From assembly GCF_021504595.1 (NCBI RefSeq), contig NZ_JACSGT010000001.1, forward strand, positions 1,984,001-2,048,000: a DNA stretch of 64,000 bases, given 5' to 3'. Shown here piece after piece: positions 54,621-63,847 of this stretch (the first letter of the stretch is position 1; each line of letters starts with the position of its first letter). Both the position numbers and the translations under genes were made by a program. A model generated the notes under the pieces. The model saw only the letters and a program-made list of their open reading frames with translations. It did no database searches and was not told the DNA's origin. The stretch is from Chryseobacterium indicum. GTDB lineage: Bacteria > Bacteroidota > Bacteroidia > Flavobacteriales > Weeksellaceae.

Positions 54621-54648
54621 AAAAGCCTCCCGAAACCGGAAGGCTTTT
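54621..54648 (-). terminator. Intrinsic terminator of secDF
   Basis: On the minus strand AAAAGCCTTCCGG/CCGGGAGGCTTTT with a T-run after it, 23 bases past the secDF stop. Confidence 0.85.
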
Positions 54649-54671
54649 ATTCTTATTTATTGTAGTATAAG

Positions 54672-57584
54672 TTATTTTGAAGCAAGTACTTCTTTGTTGG
54701 TTGTTGATTTACCATGTACTTCATCTTCTTTTCCTGTTTTCAGGAAGTCATAGGCAATTGCGGATGCCACGAAGATGGATGAATACGTACCGAAACCAAT
54801 ACCGATTAACATGGCAAACATAAATCCTCTAAGGTTATCTCCACCGAAAATGAAGATTGCCAGAATTACAAGAATTGTTGTAAATGAGGTGTTGAATGTT
54901 CTACCCAAAGTACTTGAAATAGAATCATCAAATAATCCTGCTAATGTTAATGATTTCTTCTCTCTTAAATATTCTCTGATTCTGTCGAAGATAATTACAG
55001 TATCGTTAATTGAATAACCCAATACAGTAAGAATCGCAGCGATGAAGTCCTGATTGATCTCCATATTGAAAGGCATATACTTGTGAAGCAATGAATATGA
55101 CCCCAAAATAATGATCGCATCGTGGAATAACGCAGCAACCGCACCCAAAGAGAACTGCCATTTTCTGAATCTTAGTAAAATGTAGATAAAGATAATTCCT
55201 AAAGCTCCTAAAACGGCGTAGATACCGTGAACTTTGATATCATCAGCTACAGAAGGCCCAACTTTCTCAGAAGAAATAATTCCTGCATGCTCTTTATCTG
55301 CAGATTTGAAATCTTTCAACGTTGTTCCTGCAGGTAAGTTTGATTTTAAACCTTCATATAATTTTTGCTCAATTACCTGATCTGCTTTTAAAGATTCGTC
55401 TTCGATAAGGTAATCTGTAGAGATCTTTACCTGGTTGTTGCTTCCGAAAGTTTTAGCTTCAACAGAAGAGTTTTTACCGTCTTCCGTCTTGAATAAAGAG
55501 ACTAATTTATCTTCAACATCTTCCGCTTTTACATCTTTATCAAATCTTACCACATAGTTTCTACCACCTGTAAAGTCGATACCGTATTTGAAACCGTGTG
55601 TTGCGATTGAAATGATACAAGCAATCGTTAAAACAGCCGATAAAATGTATGCATATTTTCTTTTCCCGATAAAATCGATCCACGTATTTCTGAATAGATT
55701 TTTCGTTGCCGGAGTCCATACAGAAAGTCCTTTTCCTTTTGATAATCTTGAGAAAATCATTACTCTTGAAAGCAATACGGACGTGAATAAGGTCATTGCA
55801 ACCCCGATCATTAAAGTCAATGCGAAACCTTTGATAGGTCCTGTTCCGAAGAAGAACAATACAACAGCCGTTAAGAATGTGGTTGTGTGACCATCGATAA
55901 TCGCATTCAATGCGTGTTTGAAACCATCTTTGTATGCTTCAAGAATACTTTTTCCTGCGAATAATTCTTCTTTTGTTCTTTCGTAAATGATAACGTTTGT
56001 ATCAACCGCAACTGCCATCGTTAAAACGATACCCGCGATACCCGGAAGCGTAAGCGTAAAGTCGCCCGAATCCATAATACCGAAAATATAGAATAAGTTG
56101 ATGATCATGGCAATTACTGCATAAACACCTGCTCCACCGTAGTAGAAAATGATGTAAACGATAATAATCGCAAAGGCAATCATGAACGACATTAACCCTG
56201 CATCAATCGATTCCTGACCTAAAGACGGACCTACAACCGTAGCCTGAACTACTTTTGCTCCTGCCGGTAATTTACCCGCTCCTAAAACGTCAACCAGTTC
56301 TTTTGCTTCCTCCTGAGAGAAGTTCCCAGAAATCTGAGTTCTACCATTTGGAATAGCACCTACAACGTTCGGCGCAGTGTAAACTCTGCCATCAAGTGTT
56401 ACAGCAACAGGTTTTCCAACGTTTTTCTCTGTTAATGTTTTCCATTCTTTAGCTCCTTTAGAATCCATCTGCATATCTACCACTACTCTGCTCAACTCAT
56501 CATAACCGATGTTTGCACTTTCTACAGCACCATCTACCGGAGCTTTCTGGTTGATATTTCCTCTGATGGCATATAATACTAAGCTTTCAGCATCGGAAGC
56601 TTCCGGCTTGTATCCCCACATAAACTGGGTATATTTTATGTTTGCAGGACGTAAAGACTGTGCAACTTTGCTGTTTAAAATTTTGTTTACAACAGCGGTA
56701 TCAGACAATTTTACGCTTCCTACAGCACTTTGGCTCATAGATTTTCCACCCTGCAAGATATTCATCAAGTTTACATTTTTTGCAACTCCCATAGAATCTC
56801 CTTTTGCAGCTATCATGGTAGCTAATGTCTGGAAATAAGGATACACTTCAGGAGATTGCTGTACTTCCCAGAACTGAAGTTTTGCAGAAGTCTGAAGCAT
56901 TTTCTTTACTTTATCGATATCCTTCATCCCCGGCATTTCAACAGAAATCCTTGCGGTTCCCGGAACTCTCTGAACGTTCGGCTGGATGGCTCCAAGCTTA
57001 TCAATTCTGGTTCTGATTACCTCAAAAGCAGTTCCTACAGATGCATCGATCTTTCTTTTAACAATTGCTTTTACCTGATCATCAGGCGTGTTGTACTTTA
57101 CTTCAGTAAGCGTTGTATTTCCGAAAAGTTCCGGATCTGCCAACTTCAGGTTTGTACCCTTGTTTTTGTTAATTGCATCGAACTGATCGAAGAAATTGTC
57201 GATGTAAGCTTTTGTAGAATTCTTCTGAACTTCATCTGTTTTGTTTAAAGCCTCAATAAGGATCGGGTTTGTAGAATACCCTGTCAGATCATTCACAAGA
57301 TCTCTCTGGTTGATTTCCAAAAGAACGTTGATCCCTCCTTTAAGGTCAAGACCAAGTTTCATTTCCTTGTCTTTGGCTTTTGTGTAATAAAGTTTAGTGA
57401 ATCCCAGATTCAGAGTATCCTTAGAAAGTTTTGCAATTTCTTTCTGATACTTCTCCGGATTGTCTCCTGCAATAGCAGTCGCCTGCTTTTCAATTTTGCT
57501 GGCGTACCATGTTGGTAATAGCTCATTTAAGCAAATTAACCCTAGTACAATAGCAACAATTGTAATAAGTCCTTTTCCTTGCAT
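54672..57584 (-). CDS. secDF: Fused protein translocase SecDF
   Basis: A 970-residue fusion of SecD (about 1-630) and SecF (about 650-970), each with six predicted membrane helices. Visible motifs are DLKGG (LGLDLKGGINVLLE) in SecD, DTNVIIYERTKEE after helix 4 of SecD, FTGGRNYVVRF and YSINDTVIIFDRIRE in SecF. It uses the proton gradient to pull secreted proteins out of the SecYEG channel. An exact TATATTTG promoter box (57614-57621, minus strand) lies 30 bases before the start. Confidence 0.96.
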   Translation of the reverse strand: MQGKGLITIVAIVLGLICLNELLPTWYASKIEKQATAIAGDNPEKYQKEIAKLSKDTLNLGFTKLYYTKAKDKEMKLGLDLKGGINVLLEINQRDLVNDLTGYSTNPILIEALNKTDEVQKNSTKAYIDNFFDQFDAINKNKGTNLKLADPELFGNTTLTEVKYNTPDDQVKAIVKRKIDASVGTAFEVIRTRIDKLGAIQPNVQRVPGTARISVEMPGMKDIDKVKKMLQTSAKLQFWEVQQSPEVYPYFQTLATMIAAKGDSMGVAKNVNLMNILQGGKSMSQSAVGSVKLSDTAVVNKILNSKVAQSLRPANIKYTQFMWGYKPEASDAESLVLYAIRGNINQKAPVDGAVESANIGYDELSRVVVDMQMDSKGAKEWKTLTEKNVGKPVAVTLDGRVYTAPNVVGAIPNGRTQISGNFSQEEAKELVDVLGAGKLPAGAKVVQATVVGPSLGQESIDAGLMSFMIAFAIIIVYIIFYYGGAGVYAVIAMIINLFYIFGIMDSGDFTLTLPGIAGIVLTMAVAVDTNVIIYERTKEELFAGKSILEAYKDGFKHALNAIIDGHTTTFLTAVVLFFFGTGPIKGFALTLMIGVAMTLFTSVLLSRVMIFSRLSKGKGLSVWTPATKNLFRNTWIDFIGKRKYAYILSAVLTIACIISIATHGFKYGIDFTGGRNYVVRFDKDVKAEDVEDKLVSLFKTEDGKNSSVEAKTFGSNNQVKISTDYLIEDESLKADQVIEQKLYEGLKSNLPAGTTLKDFKSADKEHAGIISSEKVGPSVADDIKVHGIYAVLGALGIIFIYILLRFRKWQFSLGAVAALFHDAIIILGSYSLLHKYMPFNMEINQDFIAAILTVLGYSINDTVIIFDRIREYLREKKSLTLAGLFDDSISSTLGRTFNTSFTTILVILAIFIFGGDNLRGFMFAMLIGIGFGTYSSIFVASAIAYDFLKTGKEDEVHGKSTTNKEVLASK

Positions 57585-57613
57585 TTTGTTATAACTACGT
57601 TAAATTAAGTCGG

Positions 57614-57621
57614 CAAATATA
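57614..57621 (-). promoter_or_regulatory. -7 box of secDF
   Basis: TATATTTG on the minus strand, an exact TAnnTTTG match; no TTG at the usual distance was found. Confidence 0.45.
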
Positions 57622-57799
57622 ATCATTTTCTTGTATTTTATGAATTTTTAACAACAGAAATCGTTTATTTTCAGATATATCGGCATTCTTATTTTCATTT
57701 AAGATTTAATAATTATTTCGTGGTATTTTAATGAATTTTTCAATGGTTCATTGGTATGGAATTTTCATTCAGATTTAATACACTAAATATCAAAATATT

Positions 57800-59164
57800 A
57801 TGAAAAAACTACTTTTTTACGCAGGTATTTTTTCTTCTCTCATCCTGAATGCCCAAAGCATTACTCTGGAAGAATTTGCGACCGGGTTTACGGCACCCGT
57901 AGAAATTGCCCACGCCAACGACAGCCGGATGTTTGTTGTTCAGCAAAACGGAATCATTAAAATCTTACAATCGGACGGAACAGTAAACTCTGCTAATTTT
58001 TTAAACATCAGCTCAAAAATCACGTATGGAGGCGAAAGAGGGCTTCTCGGACTTGCCTTTCACCCGCAATACCCTTCAAACGGGTATTTTTTTGTGTATT
58101 ACAATGATACCGGCGGAAATATTACTGTAGCCAGATACACCAGAAGTTCCACCAATCCTGATGTTGCCGATCCTGCAACTGAAAAAATTATTCTGAATCT
58201 CCCTAAACCTTTCGATAACCATAATGGCGGAAGTATTCATTTTGCACCAGATGGTTATTTGTGGGTTGTTACAGGCGATGGCGGAAGCGGCGGCGATCCA
58301 AATAATAATGCCCAGAATAAAAATTCTCTCTTGGGTAAATTACTGAGGTTGGATATCAATTCCACAGAAGCCTACAATATTCCTCCAGGAAATCCTTTTG
58401 TGGGAATTGACGGAGCCGATGAAGTCTGGGCTTACGGATTAAGAAATGCATGGAAATTTAATTTTGATACCTTATCAGGAAATGTAATGATTGCTGATGT
58501 GGGACAGGGACAGATTGAAGAAATCAACAGAATGCCGTTAACACAGGCAGGAATTAATTACGGATGGCGCTGTTATGAAGGAAATAATACTTACAATACG
58601 ACAGGTTGCGCCGCACAATCAACGATGACTTTTCCAGTTGCCGCGTATGATCATTCGGGAGGAAAATGTTCGATAACGGGAGGTTATGTTTACAGAGGGA
58701 CACAGTTTCCGGCGCTGCAGGGAAGATATTTTTTTGCAGATTACTGCTCCACACAGATCGGCAGTCTGAACTCAGATGATTCGATCACGTGGACTTCTGC
58801 TTTTTCAGGCAATAATTTTTCAACGTTCGGAGTGAATAATCAAAATGAACTTTTTGTAGCTGCCGTCAACAGCGGTAAGATTTTCAGAATTACGACTACA
58901 ACTTTAGGAGTTCAGGAAAATGAACTTTCAAATCCAATCAAGGTTTATCCGAATCCTGCTTCGAAAAAGATTTTCATCGAGGGTGTGAAAGATAAAAACG
59001 CAATAGTTGAGATCATCAGTTTTGAAGGAAGAAAGGTTTTGGAACAGGGAAAAATTGAAAGTGACAACAGCGTCAATATTTCGGGGATTCCTGCAGGAGT
59101 TTATTTTATCAACTTAAATTCAGGAAATGAAAAATCTTACAGTAAAAAAATAATAATTAAATAA
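57800..59164 (+). CDS. Secreted PQQ-dependent sugar dehydrogenase-like protein with T9SS sorting domain
   Basis: A 454-residue protein. Signal peptide (1-18), then a six-bladed propeller of the soluble glucose dehydrogenase/YliI family (about 22-365; GGERGLLGLAFHPQY, DNHNGGSIHFAPDGYLWV, GDGGSGGDPNN with Ca2+/PQQ-site Asp/Asn residues, AYGLRNAWKF). The C-terminal 80 residues (NPIKVYPNPASKKIFIEG...KIIIK) are a type A sorting domain of the type IX secretion system, so it should be exported to the surface or medium. The actual sugar is unknown. Confidence 0.9.
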   Translation: MKKLLFYAGIFSSLILNAQSITLEEFATGFTAPVEIAHANDSRMFVVQQNGIIKILQSDGTVNSANFLNISSKITYGGERGLLGLAFHPQYPSNGYFFVYYNDTGGNITVARYTRSSTNPDVADPATEKIILNLPKPFDNHNGGSIHFAPDGYLWVVTGDGGSGGDPNNNAQNKNSLLGKLLRLDINSTEAYNIPPGNPFVGIDGADEVWAYGLRNAWKFNFDTLSGNVMIADVGQGQIEEINRMPLTQAGINYGWRCYEGNNTYNTTGCAAQSTMTFPVAAYDHSGGKCSITGGYVYRGTQFPALQGRYFFADYCSTQIGSLNSDDSITWTSAFSGNNFSTFGVNNQNELFVAAVNSGKIFRITTTTLGVQENELSNPIKVYPNPASKKIFIEGVKDKNAIVEIISFEGRKVLEQGKIESDNSVNISGIPAGVYFINLNSGNEKSYSKKIIIK

Positions 59165-59177
59165 ATTTCAGACAGCT

Positions 59178-59213
59178 AAAAAGCCTCACTCCAAAAATGG
59201 ACTGAGGCTTTTT
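59178..59213. terminator. Bidirectional terminator between the dehydrogenase and hemN
   Basis: AAAAAGCCTCA/TGAGGCTTTTT, 11-bp perfect stem extended by TCC/GGA inside, with A- and T-runs on both sides. Confidence 0.9.
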
Positions 59214-59229
59214 GATTTATTTAAAAATA

Positions 59230-60588
59230 TTATATCGTCATTGAAAAAATTCTCGTTTCCGGTTTGTTTCTCATCATTCTGAGATCGAAAACCATCGCTA
59301 CATTTCTCGTAAAGGCTCTTCCTTTCTCTGTAATCTGTATATGATGACCGTTAATTTCCACCAGCTCATCATTTTCCATTTCTTTCAGCATCTCAAATGC
59401 ATTTTCAAGCTCCGGAAAAGAATTATTGATGTCAAAAGTGGTTTCCAACTGACACATAAGGTTCAGAATATGTCTTCTTACCGTAAGATCTTCATCATTC
59501 AGAATATGACCTTTTACGACAGGAATTTCTCCTTCTTCTACCATTTTCTGGTATTCTTCCACGGTTTTGATATTCTGGGCAAAAGCATACCATGAATCTG
59601 AAATAGCAGACATTCCCAAACCAACCATTAACTGAGTTTTACTTGAAGTATAACCCATGAAATTTCTGTGCAATTTCTTCTGAATCAGAGATTGGTACAA
59701 ATCGTCATGTTCCAGAGAAAAATGATCCATTCCTACTTCGATGTAGCCCAATTCTTCTAATAATTTTTTACCGTCTTCGTACAAACGGCGTTTTTCTTCA
59801 CCACTTGGCAAATCGTTTTCATCAAAACCTCTTTGTCCGACACCTTTCACCCACGGAACGTGTGCGTAAGAATAAAATGCCAATCGGTCCGGTTTTAGTT
59901 CCATCGTTTTGCGGATGGTGCTTTCCATTGCTTCCCACGTCTGATGCGGAAGTCCGAAAACCAAATCGTGACTGATGCCTCTGTAACCGATTTCTTTCGC
60001 CCATTCCGTTACATCTCTCACTTTTTCGAAAGATTGAATTCTGTTGATCGCTTTCTGCACTTTCGGATCGTAATCCTGAACGCCAAAACTTACTCTTCTG
60101 AAGCCTAAATCATATAAAGTCTGAAGATGTTCTTTCGTAGTATTATTCGGATGCCCTTCAAAAGAAAATTCCTGATGTTCGGCAATTTCTACGGTTTCAA
60201 AAATTCCTTCCAGTAAGGTTTTTAAGTTTTTCGGAGAGAAAAAAGTCGGAGTTCCGCCTCCTAAATGCAATTCCTTCAGTTTAGGCTTTTCGTTAAACAG
60301 TTTAAGGTAAAGCTGCCACTCTTTCAAAACACTTTCAAGATAAGGAATTTCAACGCTGTGTTGTTTTGTGATCCTTTTGTGACATGCACAAAACGTACAT
60401 AAAGCCTCGCAAAAAGGAAGGTGAATGTATATGGAAATCCCCTCTTCTGCATTACTTTCCTTGAATGTTCGGATGACACTCTGCTTCCACAATTCCGGAG
60501 TGAAAGAATTTTCATCCCAATAAGGAACGGTAGGATAAGAAGTGTAACGAGGTCCAGGAATATTATATTTATCGATTAAAGAATTCAT
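59230..60588 (-). CDS. hemN: Oxygen-independent coproporphyrinogen III dehydrogenase
   Basis: A 452-residue radical SAM enzyme. Y15 (GPRYTSYPT) and the cluster motif C60-xxx-C64-xx-C67 followed by C69 (HLPFCEALCTFCACHK) match true HemN, unlike HemW-type homologues, as do the substrate-binding KRITKQHS and the GGGTPTFF SAM loop. It decarboxylates coproporphyrinogen III to protoporphyrinogen IX without oxygen. Its terminator is shared with the convergent dehydrogenase gene. Confidence 0.95.
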   Translation of the reverse strand: MNSLIDKYNIPGPRYTSYPTVPYWDENSFTPELWKQSVIRTFKESNAEEGISIYIHLPFCEALCTFCACHKRITKQHSVEIPYLESVLKEWQLYLKLFNEKPKLKELHLGGGTPTFFSPKNLKTLLEGIFETVEIAEHQEFSFEGHPNNTTKEHLQTLYDLGFRRVSFGVQDYDPKVQKAINRIQSFEKVRDVTEWAKEIGYRGISHDLVFGLPHQTWEAMESTIRKTMELKPDRLAFYSYAHVPWVKGVGQRGFDENDLPSGEEKRRLYEDGKKLLEELGYIEVGMDHFSLEHDDLYQSLIQKKLHRNFMGYTSSKTQLMVGLGMSAISDSWYAFAQNIKTVEEYQKMVEEGEIPVVKGHILNDEDLTVRRHILNLMCQLETTFDINNSFPELENAFEMLKEMENDELVEINGHHIQITEKGRAFTRNVAMVFDLRMMRNKPETRIFSMTI

Positions 60589-60799
60589 TTTCTGTTTACA
60601 ATTTTAAGGTGAACCAATATCTGGTTTCACAATGCAAAATTAACTATATCTGATGAATTTTGTATCATGAAATATATTAGTCGTTTTTTTGAAATTTATA
60701 ATGAGTCTAAATATCCCGAATTTAAATTTTAATTGAATAGATTTTAAACTTCTATTAAAGTAAAATATTGGAAAACTCTCTTATTTAAAACATTATACA

Positions 60800-61013
60800 T
60801 GAGTCTGTTTAAACTTTTTATTTAACCGCAAAAGGTACAAAAGATGACTAAACTTTTATTTAAAGCTGATCATTGTAAATCAAAAAGGGCACAATAGTTT
60901 TAAAAATCTTTGATTTTTATTCTTTTGAGCGCTTTGAATATTATTGAAATTCGCTTTAACATTGTCTTTTGTGCCTTTTGTGGTTAATTCTGAAATTCGT
61001 TTAAACAAGTTTT
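60800..61013 (+). repeat. Family A element, copy A6 (intact)
   Basis: The most intact copy. The left end is GTCTGTTTAAAC, TTTAACCGCAAAAGGTACAA; the core has CACAATAGTTTTAAAAATC and CTTTTGAGCGCTTTG; the right end is TTGTGCCTTTTGTGGTTAAT then CGTTTAAACAAG. It lies in the 501-base gap 60589-61089; the first 200 bases of the gap hold an imperfect GTGAAACCA/TTGGTTCAC palindrome (60613-60634), otherwise nothing. Confidence 0.82.
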
Positions 61014-61089
61014 ATATAAAAACATCAAAGATAAGTTCAAAAAAATAATCGTTTTTGGAATTTCTGAAGTTAAATTCTATTCTTTAGAT

Positions 61090-62103
61090 TCAGAATTTCA
61101 ATTTCATGACAGAAATTTTACCATTTCCTGCAAAAACAACAGTATTTTCATTGATCCACTGACAAACAAAAAAACCCTTCTCCTCCGAAATTTTCTTCCA
61201 TGTTTTCCCGAAATCAGAAGAATAACTGATATGTTGATCTCCAACCGAAATAATCTCTCTTCCTTTAGAACCCGGTCTTATTTTCACGCAGGTTGTATAT
61301 CCGGTATTTTGTCCGGAAGCCTGAATTTGCCATGTTTCGCCGCCATCATTGGTGGTTGCGATATTGTTGATATTAGCTTCCTGTTTTGTGTAATCTCCGC
61401 CAACCGCAATCCCGAATGTATCGTCTAAGAAATCGATGGAATAGATTCCCTGAGAAGATTCTCCCTGAATAACCGGAGTATTGAAAATTTTAAACTGATT
61501 ATTCTTAAAATTTAATTTTAAAATTCTTGAAGTTTTCCCTCCTGTTGCAATCCATAAATAATTTTTGGTGGATGAAATATTGGTATTGCTCGCCGCAAAA
61601 GCTGCTTCTCCTTCATTTAATACAACATCATTTTTAAGCATAGCCCACTTTCCGTTATCAAATTTGGCAAGTTTTAATTTACTGTCCTTATCTGCATCAC
61701 TGAAGGTATAAGCCAGTTTATCATTCACAAAATGAAGCGCATCATAAAAAGCCGTTTTCACAGTATCTCTAAAAACCACTTCATATTTCAAGCTTTTTTT
61801 ATCAATCTTAAAAAATTCAGCAGGACTTTCAATATTAATGGCATAAAACGATTTTTTATCCTGTCCCAATGTTCTAAACTGTAATTTCTTTTCAGACAGC
61901 CTGATCTGTTTTTGATTTTTTGAATTCTTTAAATCAACAAAACCAAATTTGGAGTCCGTTCCGCTATACCAGACTTTGTTATCGTAGATTTCAATAGCTC
62001 TGATGCTGATTTTATCGTTTAAAATAATCTTTGAACTTTCGATCTGTTGAGAAAATGTAAAAATCCCGGAGAATGACAGTAAAAATGGTAAAAGCTTTTT
62101 CAT
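61090..62103 (-). CDS. Secreted BNR-repeat beta-propeller protein
   Basis: A 337-residue protein from the ATG at 62103 (a GTG two codons earlier is less likely). Signal peptide about 1-20 (LLSFSGIFTFSQQ). The chain is a propeller with BNR-type SxDxGxTW repeats: ATTNDGGETWQIQASG (about 250-265) and SYSSDFGKTWKKIS (about 298-311). It resembles Ycf48/HCF136-like BNR proteins, but nothing suggests a photosystem role in this organism. Function unknown; often labelled oxidoreductase. Confidence 0.75.
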   Translation of the reverse strand: MKKLLPFLLSFSGIFTFSQQIESSKIILNDKISIRAIEIYDNKVWYSGTDSKFGFVDLKNSKNQKQIRLSEKKLQFRTLGQDKKSFYAINIESPAEFFKIDKKSLKYEVVFRDTVKTAFYDALHFVNDKLAYTFSDADKDSKLKLAKFDNGKWAMLKNDVVLNEGEAAFAASNTNISSTKNYLWIATGGKTSRILKLNFKNNQFKIFNTPVIQGESSQGIYSIDFLDDTFGIAVGGDYTKQEANINNIATTNDGGETWQIQASGQNTGYTTCVKIRPGSKGREIISVGDQHISYSSDFGKTWKKISEEKGFFVCQWINENTVVFAGNGKISVMKLKF

Positions 62104-62117
62104 ATTCACAAAAATAA

Positions 62118-62143
62118 AAAATCCACAGAATTCTGTGGATTTT
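62118..62143 (-). terminator. Terminator of the amino-acid permease gene
   Basis: AAAATCCACAG-AATT-CTGTGGATTTT, a perfect 26-base palindrome with a T-run on the minus strand, 22 bases past the permease stop and just before the BNR gene. Confidence 0.85.
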
Positions 62144-62164
62144 ATTTGATCTATTTATAAAATT

Positions 62165-63682
62165 TTAATCTAAATCAGGCTTTTGCAATGGTTCCTGTTC
62201 TGCTTTGAACGTTTCGCCATAACCCACTTTGTGAAGTTTACTGTTTCTTAAACTATAGGTAAAGTAAATAACTACACCAAGCGCTAACCAACCCATAGAA
62301 AGGTATTTTGCTTCGTGGCTTAAGTTCCAGATCAGATAAAGGTTGATGCAGATTCCTAATGTTGCGATTACAGGAAGTGCAGGAACTTTAAATGTTCTTG
62401 GCATATTAGGTTCTTTTTTTCTTAAGATCCAAACCGCTACACAAACCATTGTAAACGCAAATAAAGTACCGAAACTCGTCATATCTGCCAGTTTACTAAT
62501 TGGTGTAAATGCTGCTACGGTAGCAATGATGATTCCTAAAAGCATTAAACTTTTAGCCGGTGTTTTTCTTACCGGATGAACATCGCTGAACATTTTAGGA
62601 ATAAGACCGTCTTTAGACATTCCTAAGAAAATTCTCGATTGTCCCATGATCATTACCATCAATACAGAAATTAAACCTACAGTTGCTGCAATTGTGATGA
62701 TGTATCCAGCCCAGCCCTGTCCTGCAATTTCGAATGCATATGCTACAGGTGCTTTAATTGCGTCAGGATATTTTCCTTGTGGATTGAAGTCTGAGTAATG
62801 CATCATCCCTGTTAAAACAAGAGATACCAAAATATATAATCCTGTACAAACCAAAAGTGAAACGATGATCGCAAACGGAACATCTTTTTTCGGATTGATT
62901 GCTTCTCCCGCCTGTGTAGAAACGGCATCGAAACCTACATACGCAAAGAAAATTGCAGCAGCACCGGAAATAATTCCCTGAATACCATACGCTTCTTTCA
63001 TATTCTCTCCTTCTTTTAACATCTTAGCAGCAGGAATGAAAGGATCCCAGTTATCTGTATTAATGAAGAATGCTCCTGCAATAATCACGAAAAGAACCGC
63101 AGAAACCTTCATGATTACGATAAGGTTATTCGCTTTTGCAGCTTCTTTAGTTCCTTTGATAAGGATAGAAATTACAAAAATTACGATAAGGAAAGCCGGT
63201 AAATTCATCGAAAAACCTTCTCCAGTATAACTTGCAGGATCTGAAGTAAGGTAATCCGGAAGATGAAGACCGAACATTTTTAACAACTTATTGAAATATC
63301 CGGACCAGGAAACGGCTACTGTCATAGATCCCATCGCATACTCGAGGATGAGTCCCCAACCGATGATCCATGCAAATATTTCTCCCACAGTTCCGTACGC
63401 ATAGGCATACGCTGAACCTTCAACAGGCAGGATAGATGCAAATTCTGAGTAACACAATGCTGCAAATACACAAGCAATTCCGGCAATAATGAAGGAAAGA
63501 GCCAATGCAGGTCCGGCATGATAATACGCTCCGGTTCCTGTAAGTACGAAAATTCCTCCACCAATAATAGCCCCGATTCCGATAGCTGTAAGACTCCATT
63601 TACCGAGTACTCTTTTGAGCTGACTGCTTTTCATATCATTTTCGAAAGCACTCATCGGTTTTTTGGTCCAAATTTTAGACAT
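62165..63682 (-). CDS. APC-family amino-acid permease
   Basis: A 505-residue inner-membrane transporter with about 12-13 helices. Helix 1 carries GIGAIIGGGIFVLTGTG (about 37-53), the substrate-binding glycine loop of the APC superfamily, and the middle has FFAYVGFDAVSTQAGE, a hallmark of the cationic amino-acid transporter branch. Substrate, probably an amino acid such as a basic one, is not certain. The C-terminal tail is hydrophilic. Confidence 0.9.
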   Translation of the reverse strand: MSKIWTKKPMSAFENDMKSSQLKRVLGKWSLTAIGIGAIIGGGIFVLTGTGAYYHAGPALALSFIIAGIACVFAALCYSEFASILPVEGSAYAYAYGTVGEIFAWIIGWGLILEYAMGSMTVAVSWSGYFNKLLKMFGLHLPDYLTSDPASYTGEGFSMNLPAFLIVIFVISILIKGTKEAAKANNLIVIMKVSAVLFVIIAGAFFINTDNWDPFIPAAKMLKEGENMKEAYGIQGIISGAAAIFFAYVGFDAVSTQAGEAINPKKDVPFAIIVSLLVCTGLYILVSLVLTGMMHYSDFNPQGKYPDAIKAPVAYAFEIAGQGWAGYIITIAATVGLISVLMVMIMGQSRIFLGMSKDGLIPKMFSDVHPVRKTPAKSLMLLGIIIATVAAFTPISKLADMTSFGTLFAFTMVCVAVWILRKKEPNMPRTFKVPALPVIATLGICINLYLIWNLSHEAKYLSMGWLALGVVIYFTYSLRNSKLHKVGYGETFKAEQEPLQKPDLD

Positions 63683-63810
63683 ATTTTATTATTTATTAAA
63701 GATTTACGAAAATATAAAAAATTTAGAAACATTAACGTTTATTAATAATTTTTCCGTGTTAATTTTATATTCTGAAACTTAAAATTCTGATTTTCATAAT
63801 ATTTAAATCA

Positions 63811-63842
63811 TTGCAAAGTAAGTGTTTTTTTACTTATTTTTG
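63811..63842 (+). promoter_or_regulatory. Promoter-like element just before pnuC
   Basis: TTG (63811-63813) and TATTTTTG (63835-63842, exact TAnnTTTG) are 21 bases apart. The box ends 5 bases before the pnuC ATG, which would give a leaderless or nearly leaderless mRNA. Confidence 0.5.
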
Positions 63843-63847
63843 ACCGC

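Noticed and set aside
60613..60634. FNR-type operator upstream of hemN
   Set aside because: The imperfect GTGAAACCA/TTGGTTCAC palindrome does not fit TTGAT-N4-ATCAA.
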